From assembly GCF_027571385.1 (NCBI RefSeq), contig NZ_CP085636.1, positions 620,001 through 684,000 on the forward strand: a stretch of 64,000 bases of DNA. The letters are read 5' to 3'. The notes beneath the pieces are model-generated. The model searched no databases. It saw only the letters and a list, made by a program, of their open reading frames with translations, and was not told the DNA's origin. A program made the translations under genes and the position numbers. The stretch comes from Shewanella sp. MTB7. GTDB lineage: Bacteria > Pseudomonadota > Gammaproteobacteria > Enterobacterales > Shewanellaceae. The first letter of the stretch is position 1; each line of letters starts with the position of its first letter. This document shows positions 53,001 to 62,071 of the stretch, piece after piece.

Positions 53001-55731
53001 AGGTGATGGTGGCATTGATTTGGCCATCAAGCTCAGCGTCATTAATGAAGCCGTCATCGTTGAGGTCTTCGGTTATTTCAACCTGAGGCGCAGCAGGTGC
53101 GCCCGAGCCCGTGCCGTAATCGAGTGTCGCAGCATCTGCGCCCGTGGCGGTGTTACCGGCGACGTCAGTGACGTTGGCGGTGACCACTAAGTTGGTCCCC
53201 GTGGTCGGTGCATCGATGGCCAGAGCGAGGTCATTGTCAATCATCTCTTGGGTGACGGGGCCACTGAAGATGACGTTATTGTCTTGGTCGGTGACGATTA
53301 AGGTATCGCCTACGGCAGTACCTGCGCCGAGTGTGACGGTGATGTTGATTTGGCCATCAAGCTCTGCACTGTTGATGAAGCCATCATCGTTGGCATCTTC
53401 AGTGATGTCTACCGTTGGGCTAGCGGGTGCGCCCGTGCCTGTGCCGTAATCCAAGGTTGCGCTGTCATTGCCTGCTGCACTGTCACCATTGGCGTTAGTG
53501 ATGGTAGCTGTAATGGTGATGTCCGTGCCCGTGGCCGGTGGATTTATATTGAGCAGAAGATCGTTATCGAGCATCGCCTGAGTGACGACATCATTAAATA
53601 TCTCAACCCCACTTTGGTCTGTGACGACTAAGGTGTCGCCAACCGCTGTACTGGCATCAAGCGTGATGGTGATGTTGACTTGACCATCGAGCTCATCACT
53701 GTTGATGTAGCCGTCGTCATTAATGTCTTCAGTAATGTCCACACCCGGTGCGATAGGGGCTGGCGCCTCGACGTAATTGAGGGTTGCTGCATCACTGCCG
53801 GTGGCGGTGTTGCCCGCGACATCGGTGACCGTGGCGGTGATAACGATATCGGTACCACTTGGTGGGGTATTCATCACCACCGCAAGGTCATTGTCGAGCA
53901 TGGCTTGGGTGACCACGCCGCTGAACAGCTCGACATTGTTTTGGTCGGTGACGACCAAGGTGTCGCCGACTACTGTGCCTGCGCCAAGCGTGACGGTGAT
54001 GTCAATTTGACCATCAAGCTCAGTGTCATTGATGGTGCCGTCATCGTTAATGTCTTCCACGATTTCAACGGTCGGGGTGGCGGGAGCGCCGGTGCCCGTG
54101 CCGTAATCCAATGTGGCACTGTCGCTACCAGTACTGGTGTTGCCCGCTGGGTCGGTGACCGTGGCGGTAATAACCAAATTGGTGCCAGTTACCGGTGGGT
54201 CAATAGTGACATTGATTCCATCGTCTATCATTTCCTGAGTGACAGGGCCACTGAAGATGACGATATTATCTTGGTCGGTGATGGTGACGGTGTCACCCAC
54301 TGCCGTGCCTGCGCCTAAAGTGACGGTGGCATCGATTTGGCCGTTAAGCTCGGCATCGTTGATGTAACCATCGTCATTGGCGTCTTCGGTTATTTCAACC
54401 AGAGGCGCCGCTGGCGCGCCGGTGCCTGTGCCGTAATCAAGCGTGGCATTATCAGATGCGCTGGCGCTGTTACCCGCGGCGTCAGTGACGGTGGCGGTCA
54501 CCACTAAATTCGTTCCGGTTGCCGGTGCGTCAAACGCAATCGCAAGACCATCGTCTATCATGGTTTGCGTGACAGTGCCGCTAAACAGCTCAACCCCATT
54601 TTGGTCAGTGACGACTAAGGTGTCGCCCACGGCGGTGCCTGCAGTTAACGTGACCGTGATGTCGATTTGACCATCAAGCTCAGCATCATTAATAAAGCCG
54701 TCGTCATTACTGTCTTCATCAATCTTAATCATCGGCGCAGCAGGCGCGCCTGTGCCGTAATCGAGTGTCGCTGCATCGGTGCCGGTCGCGCTGTTGCCAG
54801 CAGGGTCAGTGACCGTGGCGGTCACCACTAAATTAGTGCCGGTAGCCGGTGCATCTATCGCGATATCAAGGCCGTTATCAAGCATCGCTTGGGTGACCAC
54901 ACCACTAAAGAGTTCGTTGTTGTCTTGGTCAGTGACGATTAAGGTGTCACCGACTGCCGTGCCGGCGCTGAGGGTAACGGTGATGTTGATTTGTCCATCA
55001 AGCTCAGCATCGTTGATGTAACCATCGCCGTTGCTGTCTTCAGTGATGTCCACCACTGGCGCGGCGGGTGCGCCAGTGCCTGAGCCATAGTCGAGCAGGG
55101 CGTTATCTGAGCCTGCGGCTTCATTGCCCAAGGTGTCGGTGACGGTGGCAGTGATAACCAGATTGGTGCCCGTGGCTGGCGGATCCATCATGAGTGCCAG
55201 ATCGTCATCGATCATGGCTTGAGTGACGACGCCGTTAAACAGTTCGTTACCAGCTTGGTCAGTGACGATTAGGGTGTCGCCGACGACGGTGTTGGCCCCA
55301 AGCGCGACGGTGATGTTGATTTGACCGGACAGCTCCGTGTCGTTGATGAAGCCATCATCGTTGGTGTCTTCCACAATCTCCACGGTTGGCGCAGCAGGAA
55401 CGGTGACACTGTCATCGTAATCTAGTATTGCACTGTCTGAGCCTGTGGCGGTGTTACCGGCAGGGTCTGTGACGGTGGCGGTGATAACGAGGTTGGTGCC
55501 ATTAGCTGGCGCATCAATCACAAGTGCAATGTCATTATCAATCATGGCTTGTGTGACAGGGCCAGTGTAGAGCACGTTGTTGTCTTGGTCGGTAATGGTG
55601 ACAGTGTCACCGATTTCAGTGCCTGAACCTAAAGTGACAGCGATGTTGATTTGGCCATCAAGCTCTGCATCGGTGATGGTGCCATCATCGTTGGTGTCTT
55701 CAGTAATATCCACCACTGGCGCCGTGGGAGC
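44017..55731 (-). CDS. giant RTX/Lap-type adhesin, C-terminal reading frame (about 3,905 codons)
   Basis: This is the C-terminal part of a cell-surface adhesin of the LapA/BpfA type. In order it has 11 EF-hand-type modules of about 109 residues; eight 108-residue modules starting TTAPGTGDGEN; three 109-residue modules (DNDGDxNTVTIESIT); two VCBS-like and four cadherin-like modules (ANDDSYTVNEDGSI); one more module (NEVVTIVEDTGPTSG); a Ser/Thr-rich connector; an unassigned domain (45.37-45.95 kb); RTX nonapeptides (GGAGDDTIIGGQGDD); and a type I secretion C-terminal domain ending THLIP. There is no true start here. The frame is entered from the middle fragment across a one-base deletion at 55731-55734. 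I saw no von Willebrand A domain. Biofilm matrix or surface attachment is the expected role. Confidence 0.88.
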   Translation of the reverse strand, partial: APTAPVVDITEDTNDDGTITDAELDGQINIAVTLGSGTEIGDTVTITDQDNNVLYTGPVTQAMIDNDIALVIDAPANGTNLVITATVTDPAGNTATGSDSAILDYDDSVTVPAAPTVEIVEDTNDDGFINDTELSGQINITVALGANTVVGDTLIVTDQAGNELFNGVVTQAMIDDDLALMMDPPATGTNLVITATVTDTLGNEAAGSDNALLDYGSGTGAPAAPVVDITEDSNGDGYINDAELDGQINITVTLSAGTAVGDTLIVTDQDNNELFSGVVTQAMLDNGLDIAIDAPATGTNLVVTATVTDPAGNSATGTDAATLDYGTGAPAAPMIKIDEDSNDDGFINDAELDGQIDITVTLTAGTAVGDTLVVTDQNGVELFSGTVTQTMIDDGLAIAFDAPATGTNLVVTATVTDAAGNSASASDNATLDYGTGTGAPAAPLVEITEDANDDGYINDAELNGQIDATVTLGAGTAVGDTVTITDQDNIVIFSGPVTQEMIDDGINVTIDPPVTGTNLVITATVTDPAGNTSTGSDSATLDYGTGTGAPATPTVEIVEDINDDGTINDTELDGQIDITVTLGAGTVVGDTLVVTDQNNVELFSGVVTQAMLDNDLAVVMNTPPSGTDIVITATVTDVAGNTATGSDAATLNYVEAPAPIAPGVDITEDINDDGYINSDELDGQVNITITLDASTAVGDTLVVTDQSGVEIFNDVVTQAMLDNDLLLNINPPATGTDITITATITNANGDSAAGNDSATLDYGTGTGAPASPTVDITEDANDDGFINSAELDGQINITVTLGAGTAVGDTLIVTDQDNNVIFSGPVTQEMIDNDLALAIDAPTTGTNLVVTANVTDVAGNTATGADAATLDYGTGSGAPAAPQVEITEDLNDDGFINDAELDGQINATITLMPGTALGDTILIIDQDGNELHNETVTQDMLDNGINVSFDAPATGTNVVVTATVTDPAGNTATASDNALLDYGTGTGAPLSPAVDITEDSNDDGFINDVELSGQVDITVTLQAGTAIGDTLVVTDQAGNELFNGPVTQAMLDSGLSLAIDAPVTGTNLVITATVTDPAGNTATGSDAATLDYGIGSGAPASPTVTIDEDTNDDGFINDAELDGQINITIKLGEGTAVGDTLVVTDQGNNVIFTGPVTQAMLDNDLSLVMDAPAEGTNLVITAVVTDVAGNINQGSDSAIIDTTAPGTGDGENQINFLDGGDELVSDAESTNVPLSGQVAVGSTVNSITISDGTTTITVNAADITVAADGTVTVVGQDLSGLADGTLTVTMNVTDLAGNTGDVVDTTVLDTTAPGTGDGENTINFLDGGDELVSDAESTSVPLSGQVAVSSTVNNITISDGTTTITVAVADITVAADGTVTVTGQDLSGLADGTLTVTMNVTDLAGNTGDVVDTTVLDTTAPGTGDGENTINFLDGGDELVSDAESTSVPLSGQVAVGSTVNNITISDGTTTITVAVADITVAADGIVTVTDQDLSGLADGTLTVTMNVTDLAGNTGDVTDTTVLDTTAPDTGDGENQINFLDGGDELVSDAESTNVQLSGQVAVGSTVNSITISDGTTTITVNAADISVAADGTVTVAGQDLSGLADGTLTVTMNVTDLAGNTGNVTDTTVLDTTAPGTGDGENTINFLDGGDELVSDAESGSVPLSGQVAVGSTVNSITISDGTTTITVAAADIAAAADGSVTVAGQDLSGLADGTLTVTMNITDLAGNTGNVTDTTVLDTTAPGTGDGENTINFLDGGDELVSDAESTSVPLSGQVAVGSTVNSITISDGTTTITVAVADITVAADGTVTVTGQDLSSLADGTLTVTMNVTDEAGNTGDVVDSTVLDTTAPGTGDGENQINFLDGGDELVSDAESTNIPLSGQVAVGSTVNSITISDGTTTITVAAADITVAANGTVTVTGQDLSGLADGTLTVTMNVTDLAGNTGDVTDTTVLDTTAPGTGDGENQINFLDGGDELVSDTESTNVPLSGQVAVGSTVNNITISDGTTTITVAAADISVAANGTVSVTGQDLSSLADGTLTVTMNVTDLAGNTGNVTDTTVLDTTTDNDGDGNTVTIESITNDTGSSSSDYITSDNTLSISGTVDLDDNNTLSVTFNGTTYALADTELTVDTNGNWTLDLTDTTLPDATYTITATVTDVAGNTATATQDVVVDTSADNDGDSNTVTIESITDDTGSSSSDYITSDNSLIISGTVDLDDNNVLSVTFNGTTYALADTELTVDANGNWTLDLTGTILPDATYTITATVTDVAGNTATATQDVVVDTTADNDGDSNTVTIESITDDTGSSSSDYITSDNTLSISGTVDLDDNNTLSVAFNGTTYTVADTVLTIDANGNWTLDLTGTILPDATYTITATVTDVAGNTSTATQDVVVDSDTDNDAQAIAEDTQATGNVLDNDESTSTSVINFTVDIDGDGDQDSFTAGQTASITGVGTILINSNGTYTFTPASNWNGLAPVITYTTNTGDTATLTITVTEDNLDAVNDAKTITEDTTATGNVLTNDESGNTSVVSFSVDIDNDGDQDNFTAGQTATIASVGTIVINATGSYTFIPDDNWNGIAPIITYTTNTGDTATLTLTVTPVDDPVVANDDSYTLNEDGSIAINLLGNDVANDGGLAIQSINGVTLTGGAQNITVDNGTVVIAANGTMTFEPDTNFNGNINFDYIATDADGDTDTGSVTITVNSVNDPIIANDDSYTVNEDSSIAINLLGNDMANDGGLAIQSINGVTLTGGAQNITVSNGTVVIAANGTMTFVPNANFNGTINFDYVATDVDGDTDTGSVTITVNSIDDPVVANDDSYTVNEDGSIAINLLGNDVANDGGLAIQSINAVTLTGGAQNITVSNGTVVIAANGTMTFIPNANFNGTINFDYVATDADGDTDTGSVTITVNSVDDPVVANDDSYTVNEDDSIAINLLGNDVANDGGLALVSINGITLTGGAQNITVSNGTVVIAANSTMTFIPTANYNGSVSFNYIATDIDGDTDTGTVNITVNAINDDFTDPNEVVTIVEDTGPTSGNVIGGTTSVDGPVTVQSFTIAGDGTVYNAGQIVNINGVGSIVINANGNYTFTPVLNFSGTAPIFSYILTDGSSTDNSTLTINVTATDDPVSITTPAKITLDESELSGGTGTEVDPVVQTQQFTVSAPDGLNKLELTNGSVTTTVTLVMLLAATPAAAIVIEGEHGTLRITDYDASTGTVTYSYTLNTAQTHSLTDDELSDNFGVTAYDTDNDTSSTTLEIGILDDHASATLDTNGVDVLTDGFVASGIVGEWSSWTGGGPHLTRFDSNDNDTGLDQMRWGVADVNAASGYSFIDNDTGLDGVLELNQDIVLGDFTHFNFPVYSSITQATLTVNFTITDSFGVVTNIQIDINFDHNETPNNGDAEFNRDIINIGQPEVTFEYEGEFYTIKVLGFIDENGDLVTTVRTFEGQSNTYQLIAKVVEGVGYHLPNKEGNVLNNDLGSDGLTVVGVAFTNDDGTDIFTGVGSIIQGTYGNLVLNANGVYEYQLTAGTNVIPDNATDTFVYTIRDADGDLSTTKLIIGVTPTDFNGVPVDIDLNVDGNDGNDSIIVVDGENAANPEQMNVNFGGGLQGTITNQSGSDVLVTSGTAYSTHSGQNVSSGAGQDHIESGSGNDIVYAGSTGDSTSGNTDDDIELSTSTLLSHHIMTGTLTGSDSIIDSDGLLLSADVTSESADVINAGSGNDMVYGQTGSDIIYGHTGNDTLDGGKHNDAIRGGAGDDTIIGGQGDDVLRGDSGSDTFVWNKDETGTDHIVDFDLANDKLDLSDLLQSETADNLFLYLHFTINDATNTTTIDIDADHNGTFEQHIVLDGVDLSDAFGDTESEIINGLLGANGDGPLIINTIGDASSPSPTGPGSDPTLEENQVTHLIP
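44040..44370 (-). other. type I secretion C-terminal target domain of the adhesin
   Basis: The stretch from TFVWNKDETGTDHIVDFDLANDKLDL through the acidic, Gly/Ser/Pro-rich tail matches the VCA0849-type T1SS C-terminal signal (SDTFVW.., DxIxDF, DxLDLSDLL). It is expected to be recognised by the LapB/C/E exporter encoded downstream. Confidence 0.85.
44370..44850 (-). repeat. RTX calcium-binding nonapeptide repeats
   Basis: Two clusters of GGxGxDxUx-type repeats are seen: QDHIESGSGNDIVYAG near 44.8 kb and a longer run (NAGSGNDMVYGQTGSDIIYG, GGAGDDTIIGGQGDDVLRG) at about 44.38-44.62 kb. They form calcium-stabilised parallel beta-rolls that fold after secretion. Confidence 0.9.
46680..47930 (-). 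repeat. four tandem cadherin-like modules (about 312 bp each)
   Basis: Repeats begin NDDSYTVNEDGSIAINLLGNDVAND and contain GGAQNITVSNGTVVIAANGTMTF and DGDTDTGSVTITVN. The four copies are strongly similar at DNA level. Two longer VCBS-like modules precede them on the N-terminal side (47.93-48.55 kb). Confidence 0.85.
48535..49535 (-). repeat. three tandem Ig-like modules of about 327 bp
   Basis: Each unit reads TVTIESIT(D/N)DTGSSSSDYI, then a GTVDLDDN segment, LPDATYTITATVTDVAGNTA. They are near-identical at DNA level and lie between the 108-residue modules and the VCBS modules. Confidence 0.88.
49535..52140 (-). repeat. eight tandem Ig-like modules of about 324 bp
   Basis: Each of eight units starts TTAP(G/D)TGDGEN, then INFLDGGDELVSD, PLSGQVAV.STVN, and ends DLAGNTG.V.DTTVLD. 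DNA identity between units is high. The spread of a few variant positions in different combinations suggests recombination among units. Confidence 0.9.
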
Positions 55732-57149
55732 CCCGTGCCGTAATCCAAGGTGGCATTATCAGAAGCGGTGGCGGTGTTGCCAGCAGGGTCGGTGACCGTG
55801 GCGGTGACGATGACATTGGTGCCCGTTGCAGGGGCATCAAAACTGACGTTGATGCCGTTATCGAGCATGTCTTGGGTGACGGTTTCGTTAACGAGCTCGT
55901 TACCGTCTTGGTCGGTGATGAGGATGGTATCGCCGAGTGCAGTGCCGGGGGTTAAGGTGATGGTGGCATTGATTTGGCCATCAAGCTCCGCCTCATTAAT
56001 AAAGCCGTCATCGTTAACATCTTCAGTGAGCTCAACCAGTGGGGCACCGGGGGCATCAGTGCCGTAATCGAGCATGACACTGTCATCGCCTGTGGCGGTG
56101 TTGCCTGCTGGGTCGGTGACGGTGGCAGTGATAACCACAGTGGTGCCCGTTGCGGGCGCATCGATAGCTAAGCTTAAGCCACTGTCGATCATCGCTTGGG
56201 TGACAAGGCCAGTGAAAATCACATTATTGCCTTGGTCGGTGACGACTAAGGTGTCGCCGACGGCCGTGCCCGCACCGAGCGTGACAGTGATGTCAATCTG
56301 ACCGTCGAGCTCGGCATCGTTGATGGTGCCATCTAGGTTAGTGTCTTCGGTAATGTCGACAGTCGGTGCTGCTGGAGCGCCCGTGCCCACACCGTAATCA
56401 AGGGTTGCAGCATCATTGCCCGTGGCGGTGTTGCCAGCAGGGTCAGTGACGGTGGCAGTCACGACAATGTTTGTGCCGGTGGCTGGTGCATCCATGAGCA
56501 CAGCTTGACCGCTGTCTATCATGGTCTGGGTGACGGTGCCAGTGAAGAGCACGTTACTGTTTTGGTCGGTGACGATTAAGGTGTCGCCGACAGCAGTGCC
56601 AGCGCCGAGGGTGACGGTGATGTTGATTTGGCCATCGAGCTCAGCGCTGTTGATGTAACCATCATCATTAGTGTCTTCATCGATTTCAACGGTTGGGCCG
56701 GCAGGTGCGCCGGTGCCGACGCCGTAATCCAGCGTGGCACTGTCGGTGCCTGCGGCGCTGTTGCCAGCGGGATCGGTGACGGTGGCAGTGATGACGAGGT
56801 TGGTGCCTGTGGCTGGCGGATCGATGGCCAGTTGAAGGTCGCTGTCGATCATATCTTGGGTCACGGGGCCGCTGAAGATAACATTATTGTCTTGGTCGGT
56901 GACGACGATGGTGTCGCCGAGCTCAGTGCCTTCGCCGAGTTTAACGATGATATTGATTTGACCGTCAAGCTCCGCATCGTTGATGAAGCCATCGCCGTTG
57001 GCATCTTCCGTGATGTCAACGGTCGGTGCTAATGGCACACTGCTGCCGTAATCCAAGGTTGCATTGTCGTTGTCGGTGGCAGTGTTGCCAGCTGGGTCGG
57101 TGACGGTGGCGGTAATGACGAGGTTGGTGCCGGTTGCTGGCGCGTCCAT
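52228..57149 (-). repeat. higher-order tandem duplication, copy 1 (4,922 bp)
   Basis: Bases 52228-57149 recur at 57150-62071 with an exact offset of 4,922 bp and again from 62072 to the window end. Copy 1 and copy 2 differ at only a few positions seen, for example 53778 T / 58700 C, changing Asn to Asp in the NYVEAP/DYVEAP linker. The left limit is where copy 1 diverges into the 108-residue module junction. The unit equals 15 modules. Confidence 0.9.
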
Positions 57150-60100
57150 GACCAAGCTTAGGTCATTATCAAGCATGGCTTGGGTGACAGGGCCAGTGAA
57201 AATAACATTATTGCCTTGGTCGGTGACGACTAAGGTGTCACCGACAGCGGTGCCTTCACCGAGTTTAATCGTGATGTTGATTTGGCCGTCTAGTTCGGCG
57301 TCATTAATGAAACCATCATCATTGGTGTCTTCATCGATGGTGACAGTGGGTGACGCGGGGGCGCCGCTGCCAATGCCATAATCGAGTGTTGCAGCATCAG
57401 AGCCGGTGGCGGTGTTGCCCGCCGGGTCGGTGACGGTGGCGGTGATCACCAAATTAGTGCCAGTGACGGGGGCATCGATGGCCAAGCTTAAGCCGCTGTC
57501 GAGCATGGCTTGAGTCACTGGGCCATTAAACAGCTCGTTGCCTGCTTGGTCGGTGACGACTAAGGTATCGCCGATGGCGGTGCCTGCTTGTAAGGTGACA
57601 GTAATATCGACTTGCCCAGAGAGCTCAACATCATTGATGAAGCCATCATCGTTACTGTCTTCAGTGATGTCCACGGCAGGAGAGAGCGGTGCACCGGTGC
57701 CCGTGCCGTAGTCGAGCAGTGCATTGTCAGAGGCAGTGGCGGTGTTGCCCGCCGGGTCGGTGACGGTGGCGGTAACCACGACATTAGTGCCGGTAGCGGG
57801 GGCATCAAAGCTGACATTAATGCCGTTATCGAGCATGTCTTGGGTGACGGTTTCGTTATGCAGTTCATTTCCGTCTTGGTCGATGATGAGGATGGTATCA
57901 CCGAGTGCAGTGCCTGGCATTAAGGTGATGGTGGCATTGATTTGGCCATCAAGCTCAGCGTCATTAATGAAGCCGTCATCGTTGAGGTCTTCGGTTATTT
58001 CAACCTGAGGCGCAGCAGGTGCGCCCGAGCCCGTGCCGTAATCGAGTGTCGCAGCATCTGCGCCCGTGGCGGTGTTACCGGCGACGTCAGTGACGTTGGC
58101 GGTGACCACTAAGTTGGTCCCCGTGGTCGGTGCATCGATGGCCAGAGCGAGGTCATTGTCAATCATCTCTTGGGTGACGGGGCCACTGAAGATGACGTTA
58201 TTGTCTTGGTCGGTGACGATTAAGGTATCGCCTACGGCAGTACCTGCGCCGAGTGTGACGGTGATGTTGATTTGGCCATCAAGCTCTGCACTGTTGATGA
58301 AGCCATCATCGTTGGCATCTTCAGTGATGTCTACCGTTGGGCTAGCGGGTGCGCCCGTGCCTGTGCCGTAATCCAAGGTTGCGCTGTCATTGCCTGCTGC
58401 ACTGTCACCATTGGCGTTAGTGATGGTAGCTGTAATGGTGATGTCCGTGCCCGTGGCCGGTGGATTTATATTGAGCAGAAGATCGTTATCGAGCATCGCC
58501 TGAGTGACGACATCATTAAATATCTCAACCCCACTTTGGTCTGTGACGACTAAGGTGTCGCCAACCGCTGTACTGGCATCAAGCGTGATGGTGATGTTGA
58601 CTTGACCATCGAGCTCATCACTGTTGATGTAGCCGTCGTCATTAATGTCTTCAGTAATGTCCACACCCGGTGCGATAGGGGCTGGCGCCTCGACGTAATC
58701 GAGGGTTGCTGCATCACTGCCGGTGGCGGTGTTGCCCGCGACATCGGTGACCGTGGCGGTGATAACGATATCGGTACCACTTGGTGGGGTATTCATCACC
58801 ACCGCAAGGTCATTGTCGAGCATGGCTTGGGTGACCACGCCGCTGAACAGCTCGACATTGTTTTGGTCGGTGACGACCAAGGTGTCGCCGACTACTGTGC
58901 CTGCGCCAAGCGTGACGGTGATGTCAATTTGACCATCAAGCTCAGTGTCATTGATGGTGCCGTCATCGTTAATGTCTTCCACGATTTCAACGGTCGGGGT
59001 GGCGGGAGCGCCGGTGCCCGTGCCGTAATCCAATGTGGCACTGTCGCTACCAGTACTGGTGTTGCCCGCTGGGTCGGTGACCGTGGCGGTAATAACCAAA
59101 TTGGTGCCAGTTACCGGTGGGTCAATAGTGACATTGATTCCATCGTCTATCATTTCCTGAGTGACAGGGCCACTGAAGATGACGATATTATCTTGGTCGG
59201 TGATGGTGACGGTGTCACCCACTGCCGTGCCTGCGCCTAAAGTGACGGTGGCATCGATTTGGCCGTTAAGCTCGGCATCGTTGATGTAACCATCGTCATT
59301 GGCGTCTTCGGTTATTTCAACCAGAGGCGCCGCTGGCGCGCCGGTGCCTGTGCCGTAATCAAGCGTGGCATTATCAGATGCGCTGGCGCTGTTACCCGCG
59401 GCGTCAGTGACGGTGGCGGTCACCACTAAATTCGTTCCGGTTGCCGGTGCGTCAAACGCAATCGCAAGACCATCGTCTATCATGGTTTGCGTGACAGTGC
59501 CGCTAAACAGCTCAACCCCATTTTGGTCAGTGACGACTAAGGTGTCGCCCACGGCGGTGCCTGCAGTTAACGTGACCGTGATGTCGATTTGACCATCAAG
59601 CTCAGCATCATTAATAAAGCCGTCGTCATTACTGTCTTCATCAATCTTAATCATCGGCGCAGCAGGCGCGCCTGTGCCGTAATCGAGTGTCGCTGCATCG
59701 GTGCCGGTCGCGCTGTTGCCAGCAGGGTCAGTGACCGTGGCGGTCACCACTAAATTAGTGCCGGTAGCCGGTGCATCTATCGCGATATCAAGGCCGTTAT
59801 CAAGCATCGCTTGGGTGACCACACCACTAAAGAGTTCGTTGTTGTCTTGGTCAGTGACGATTAAGGTGTCACCGACTGCCGTGCCGGCGCTGAGGGTAAC
59901 GGTGATGTTGATTTGTCCATCAAGCTCAGCATCGTTGATGTAACCATCGCCGTTGCTGTCTTCAGTGATGTCCACCACTGGCGCGGCGGGTGCGCCAGTG
60001 CCTGAGCCATAGTCGAGCAGGGCGTTATCTGAGCCTGCGGCTTCATTGCCCAAGGTGTCGGTGACGGTGGCAGTGATAACCAGATTGGTGCCCGTGGCTG

Positions 60101-60653
60101 GCGGATCCATCATGAGTGCCAGATCGTCATCGATCATGGCTTGAGTGACGACGCCGTTAAACAGTTCGTTACCAGCTTGGTCAGTGACGATTAGGGTGTC
60201 GCCGACGACGGTGTTGGCCCCAAGCGCGACGGTGATGTTGATTTGACCGGACAGCTCCGTGTCGTTGATGAAGCCATCATCGTTGGTGTCTTCCACAATC
60301 TCCACGGTTGGCGCAGCAGGAACGGTGACACTGTCATCGTAATCTAGTATTGCACTGTCTGAGCCTGTGGCGGTGTTACCGGCAGGGTCTGTGACGGTGG
60401 CGGTGATAACGAGGTTGGTGCCATTAGCTGGCGCATCAATCACAAGTGCAATGTCATTATCAATCATGGCTTGTGTGACAGGGCCAGTGTAGAGCACGTT
60501 GTTGTCTTGGTCGGTAATGGTGACAGTGTCACCGATTTCAGTGCCTGAACCTAAAGTGACAGCGATGTTGATTTGGCCATCAAGCTCTGCATCGGTGATG
60601 GTGCCATCATCGTTGGTGTCTTCAGTAATATCCACCACTGGCGCCGTGGGAGC
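55731..60653 (-). CDS. giant adhesin, middle reading frame (1,641 codons, 15 EF-hand modules)
   Basis: The frame contains modules 1-15 and is open between two identical one-base deletions (60653-60656 and 55731-55734). At the 3' side, reading on in this frame leaves the module pattern after LDYGTG, giving LPRRQWW, and reaches a stop at 55629. A -1 shift at the GGGG restores GAPTAPVVDITED. It has no start codon or secretion signal of its own, so it is a segment of one adhesin gene rather than an independent gene. If the frameshift is genuine, translation of the full adhesin would be interrupted here. Confidence 0.8.
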
Positions 60654-62071
60654 CCCGTGCCGTAATCCAAGGTGGCATTATCAGAAGCGGTGGCGGTGTT
60701 GCCAGCAGGGTCGGTGACCGTGGCGGTGACGATGACATTGGTGCCCGTTGCAGGGGCATCAAAACTGACGTTGATGCCGTTATCGAGCATGTCTTGGGTG
60801 ACGGTTTCGTTAACGAGCTCGTTACCGTCTTGGTCGGTGATGAGGATGGTATCGCCGAGTGCAGTGCCGGGGGTTAAGGTGATGGTGGCATTGATTTGGC
60901 CATCAAGCTCCGCCTCATTAATAAAGCCGTCATCGTTAACATCTTCAGTGAGCTCAACCAGTGGGGCACCGGGGGCATCAGTGCCGTAATCGAGCATGAC
61001 ACTGTCATCGCCTGTGGCGGTGTTGCCTGCTGGGTCGGTGACGGTGGCAGTGATAACCACAGTGGTGCCCGTTGCGGGCGCATCGATAGCTAAGCTTAAG
61101 CCACTGTCGATCATCGCTTGGGTGACAAGGCCAGTGAAAATCACATTATTGCCTTGGTCGGTGACGACTAAGGTGTCGCCGACGGCCGTGCCCGCACCGA
61201 GCGTGACAGTGATGTCAATCTGACCGTCGAGCTCGGCATCGTTGATGGTGCCATCTAGGTTAGTGTCTTCGGTAATGTCGACAGTCGGTGCTGCTGGAGC
61301 GCCCGTGCCCACACCGTAATCAAGGGTTGCAGCATCATTGCCCGTGGCGGTGTTGCCAGCAGGGTCAGTGACGGTGGCAGTCACGACAATGTTTGTGCCG
61401 GTGGCTGGTGCATCCATGAGCACAGCTTGACCGCTGTCTATCATGGTCTGGGTGACGGTGCCAGTGAAGAGCACGTTACTGTTTTGGTCGGTGACGATTA
61501 AGGTGTCGCCGACAGCAGTGCCAGCGCCGAGGGTGACGGTGATGTTGATTTGGCCATCGAGCTCAGCGCTGTTGATGTAACCATCATCATTAGTGTCTTC
61601 ATCGATTTCAACGGTTGGGCCGGCAGGTGCGCCGGTGCCGACGCCGTAATCCAGCGTGGCACTGTCAGTGCCTGCGGCGCTGTTGCCAGCGGGATCGGTG
61701 ACGGTGGCAGTGATGACGAGGTTGGTGCCTGTGGCTGGCGGATCGATGGCCAGTTGAAGGTCGCTGTCGATCATATCTTGGGTCACGGGGCCGCTGAAGA
61801 TAACATTATTGTCTTGGTCGGTGACGACGATGGTGTCGCCGAGCTCAGTGCCTTCGCCGAGTTTAACGATGATATTGATTTGACCGTCAAGCTCCGCATC
61901 GTTGATGAAGCCATCGCCGTTGGCATCTTCCGTGATGTCAACGGTCGGTGCTAATGGCACACTGCTGCCGTAATCCAAGGTTGCACTGTCGTTGTCGGTG
62001 GCAGTGTTGCCAGCTGGGTCGGTGACGGTGGCGGTAATGACGAGGTTGGTGCCGGTTGCTGGCGCGTCCAT
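57150..62071 (-). repeat. higher-order tandem duplication, copy 2 (4,922 bp)
   Basis: This is the second full copy of the 15-module unit, nearly identical to copy 1. Visible differences include 61667 region A versus 56745 region G (synonymous), 61984 region C versus 57062 region T, and 58700. It carries the same deletion at the equivalent position. Confidence 0.9.

Noticed and set aside
49481..54670. Many plus-strand and alternate-frame ORFs of 60-230 codons across the adhesin gene
   Set aside because: They recur with exactly the module spacing, are Val/Ser/Pro- or Ile/Val/Gly-rich shadows of the minus-strand repeats, and lack starts with ribosome binding sites. They are open only because of the repeat composition.
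55629..60638. Treating the middle adhesin frame as an independent gene starting GTG-Val-Asp-Ile
   Set aside because: The nominal start falls inside a module with no ribosome binding site or secretion signal. Module continuity is restored by a single base, so it is part of one gene.
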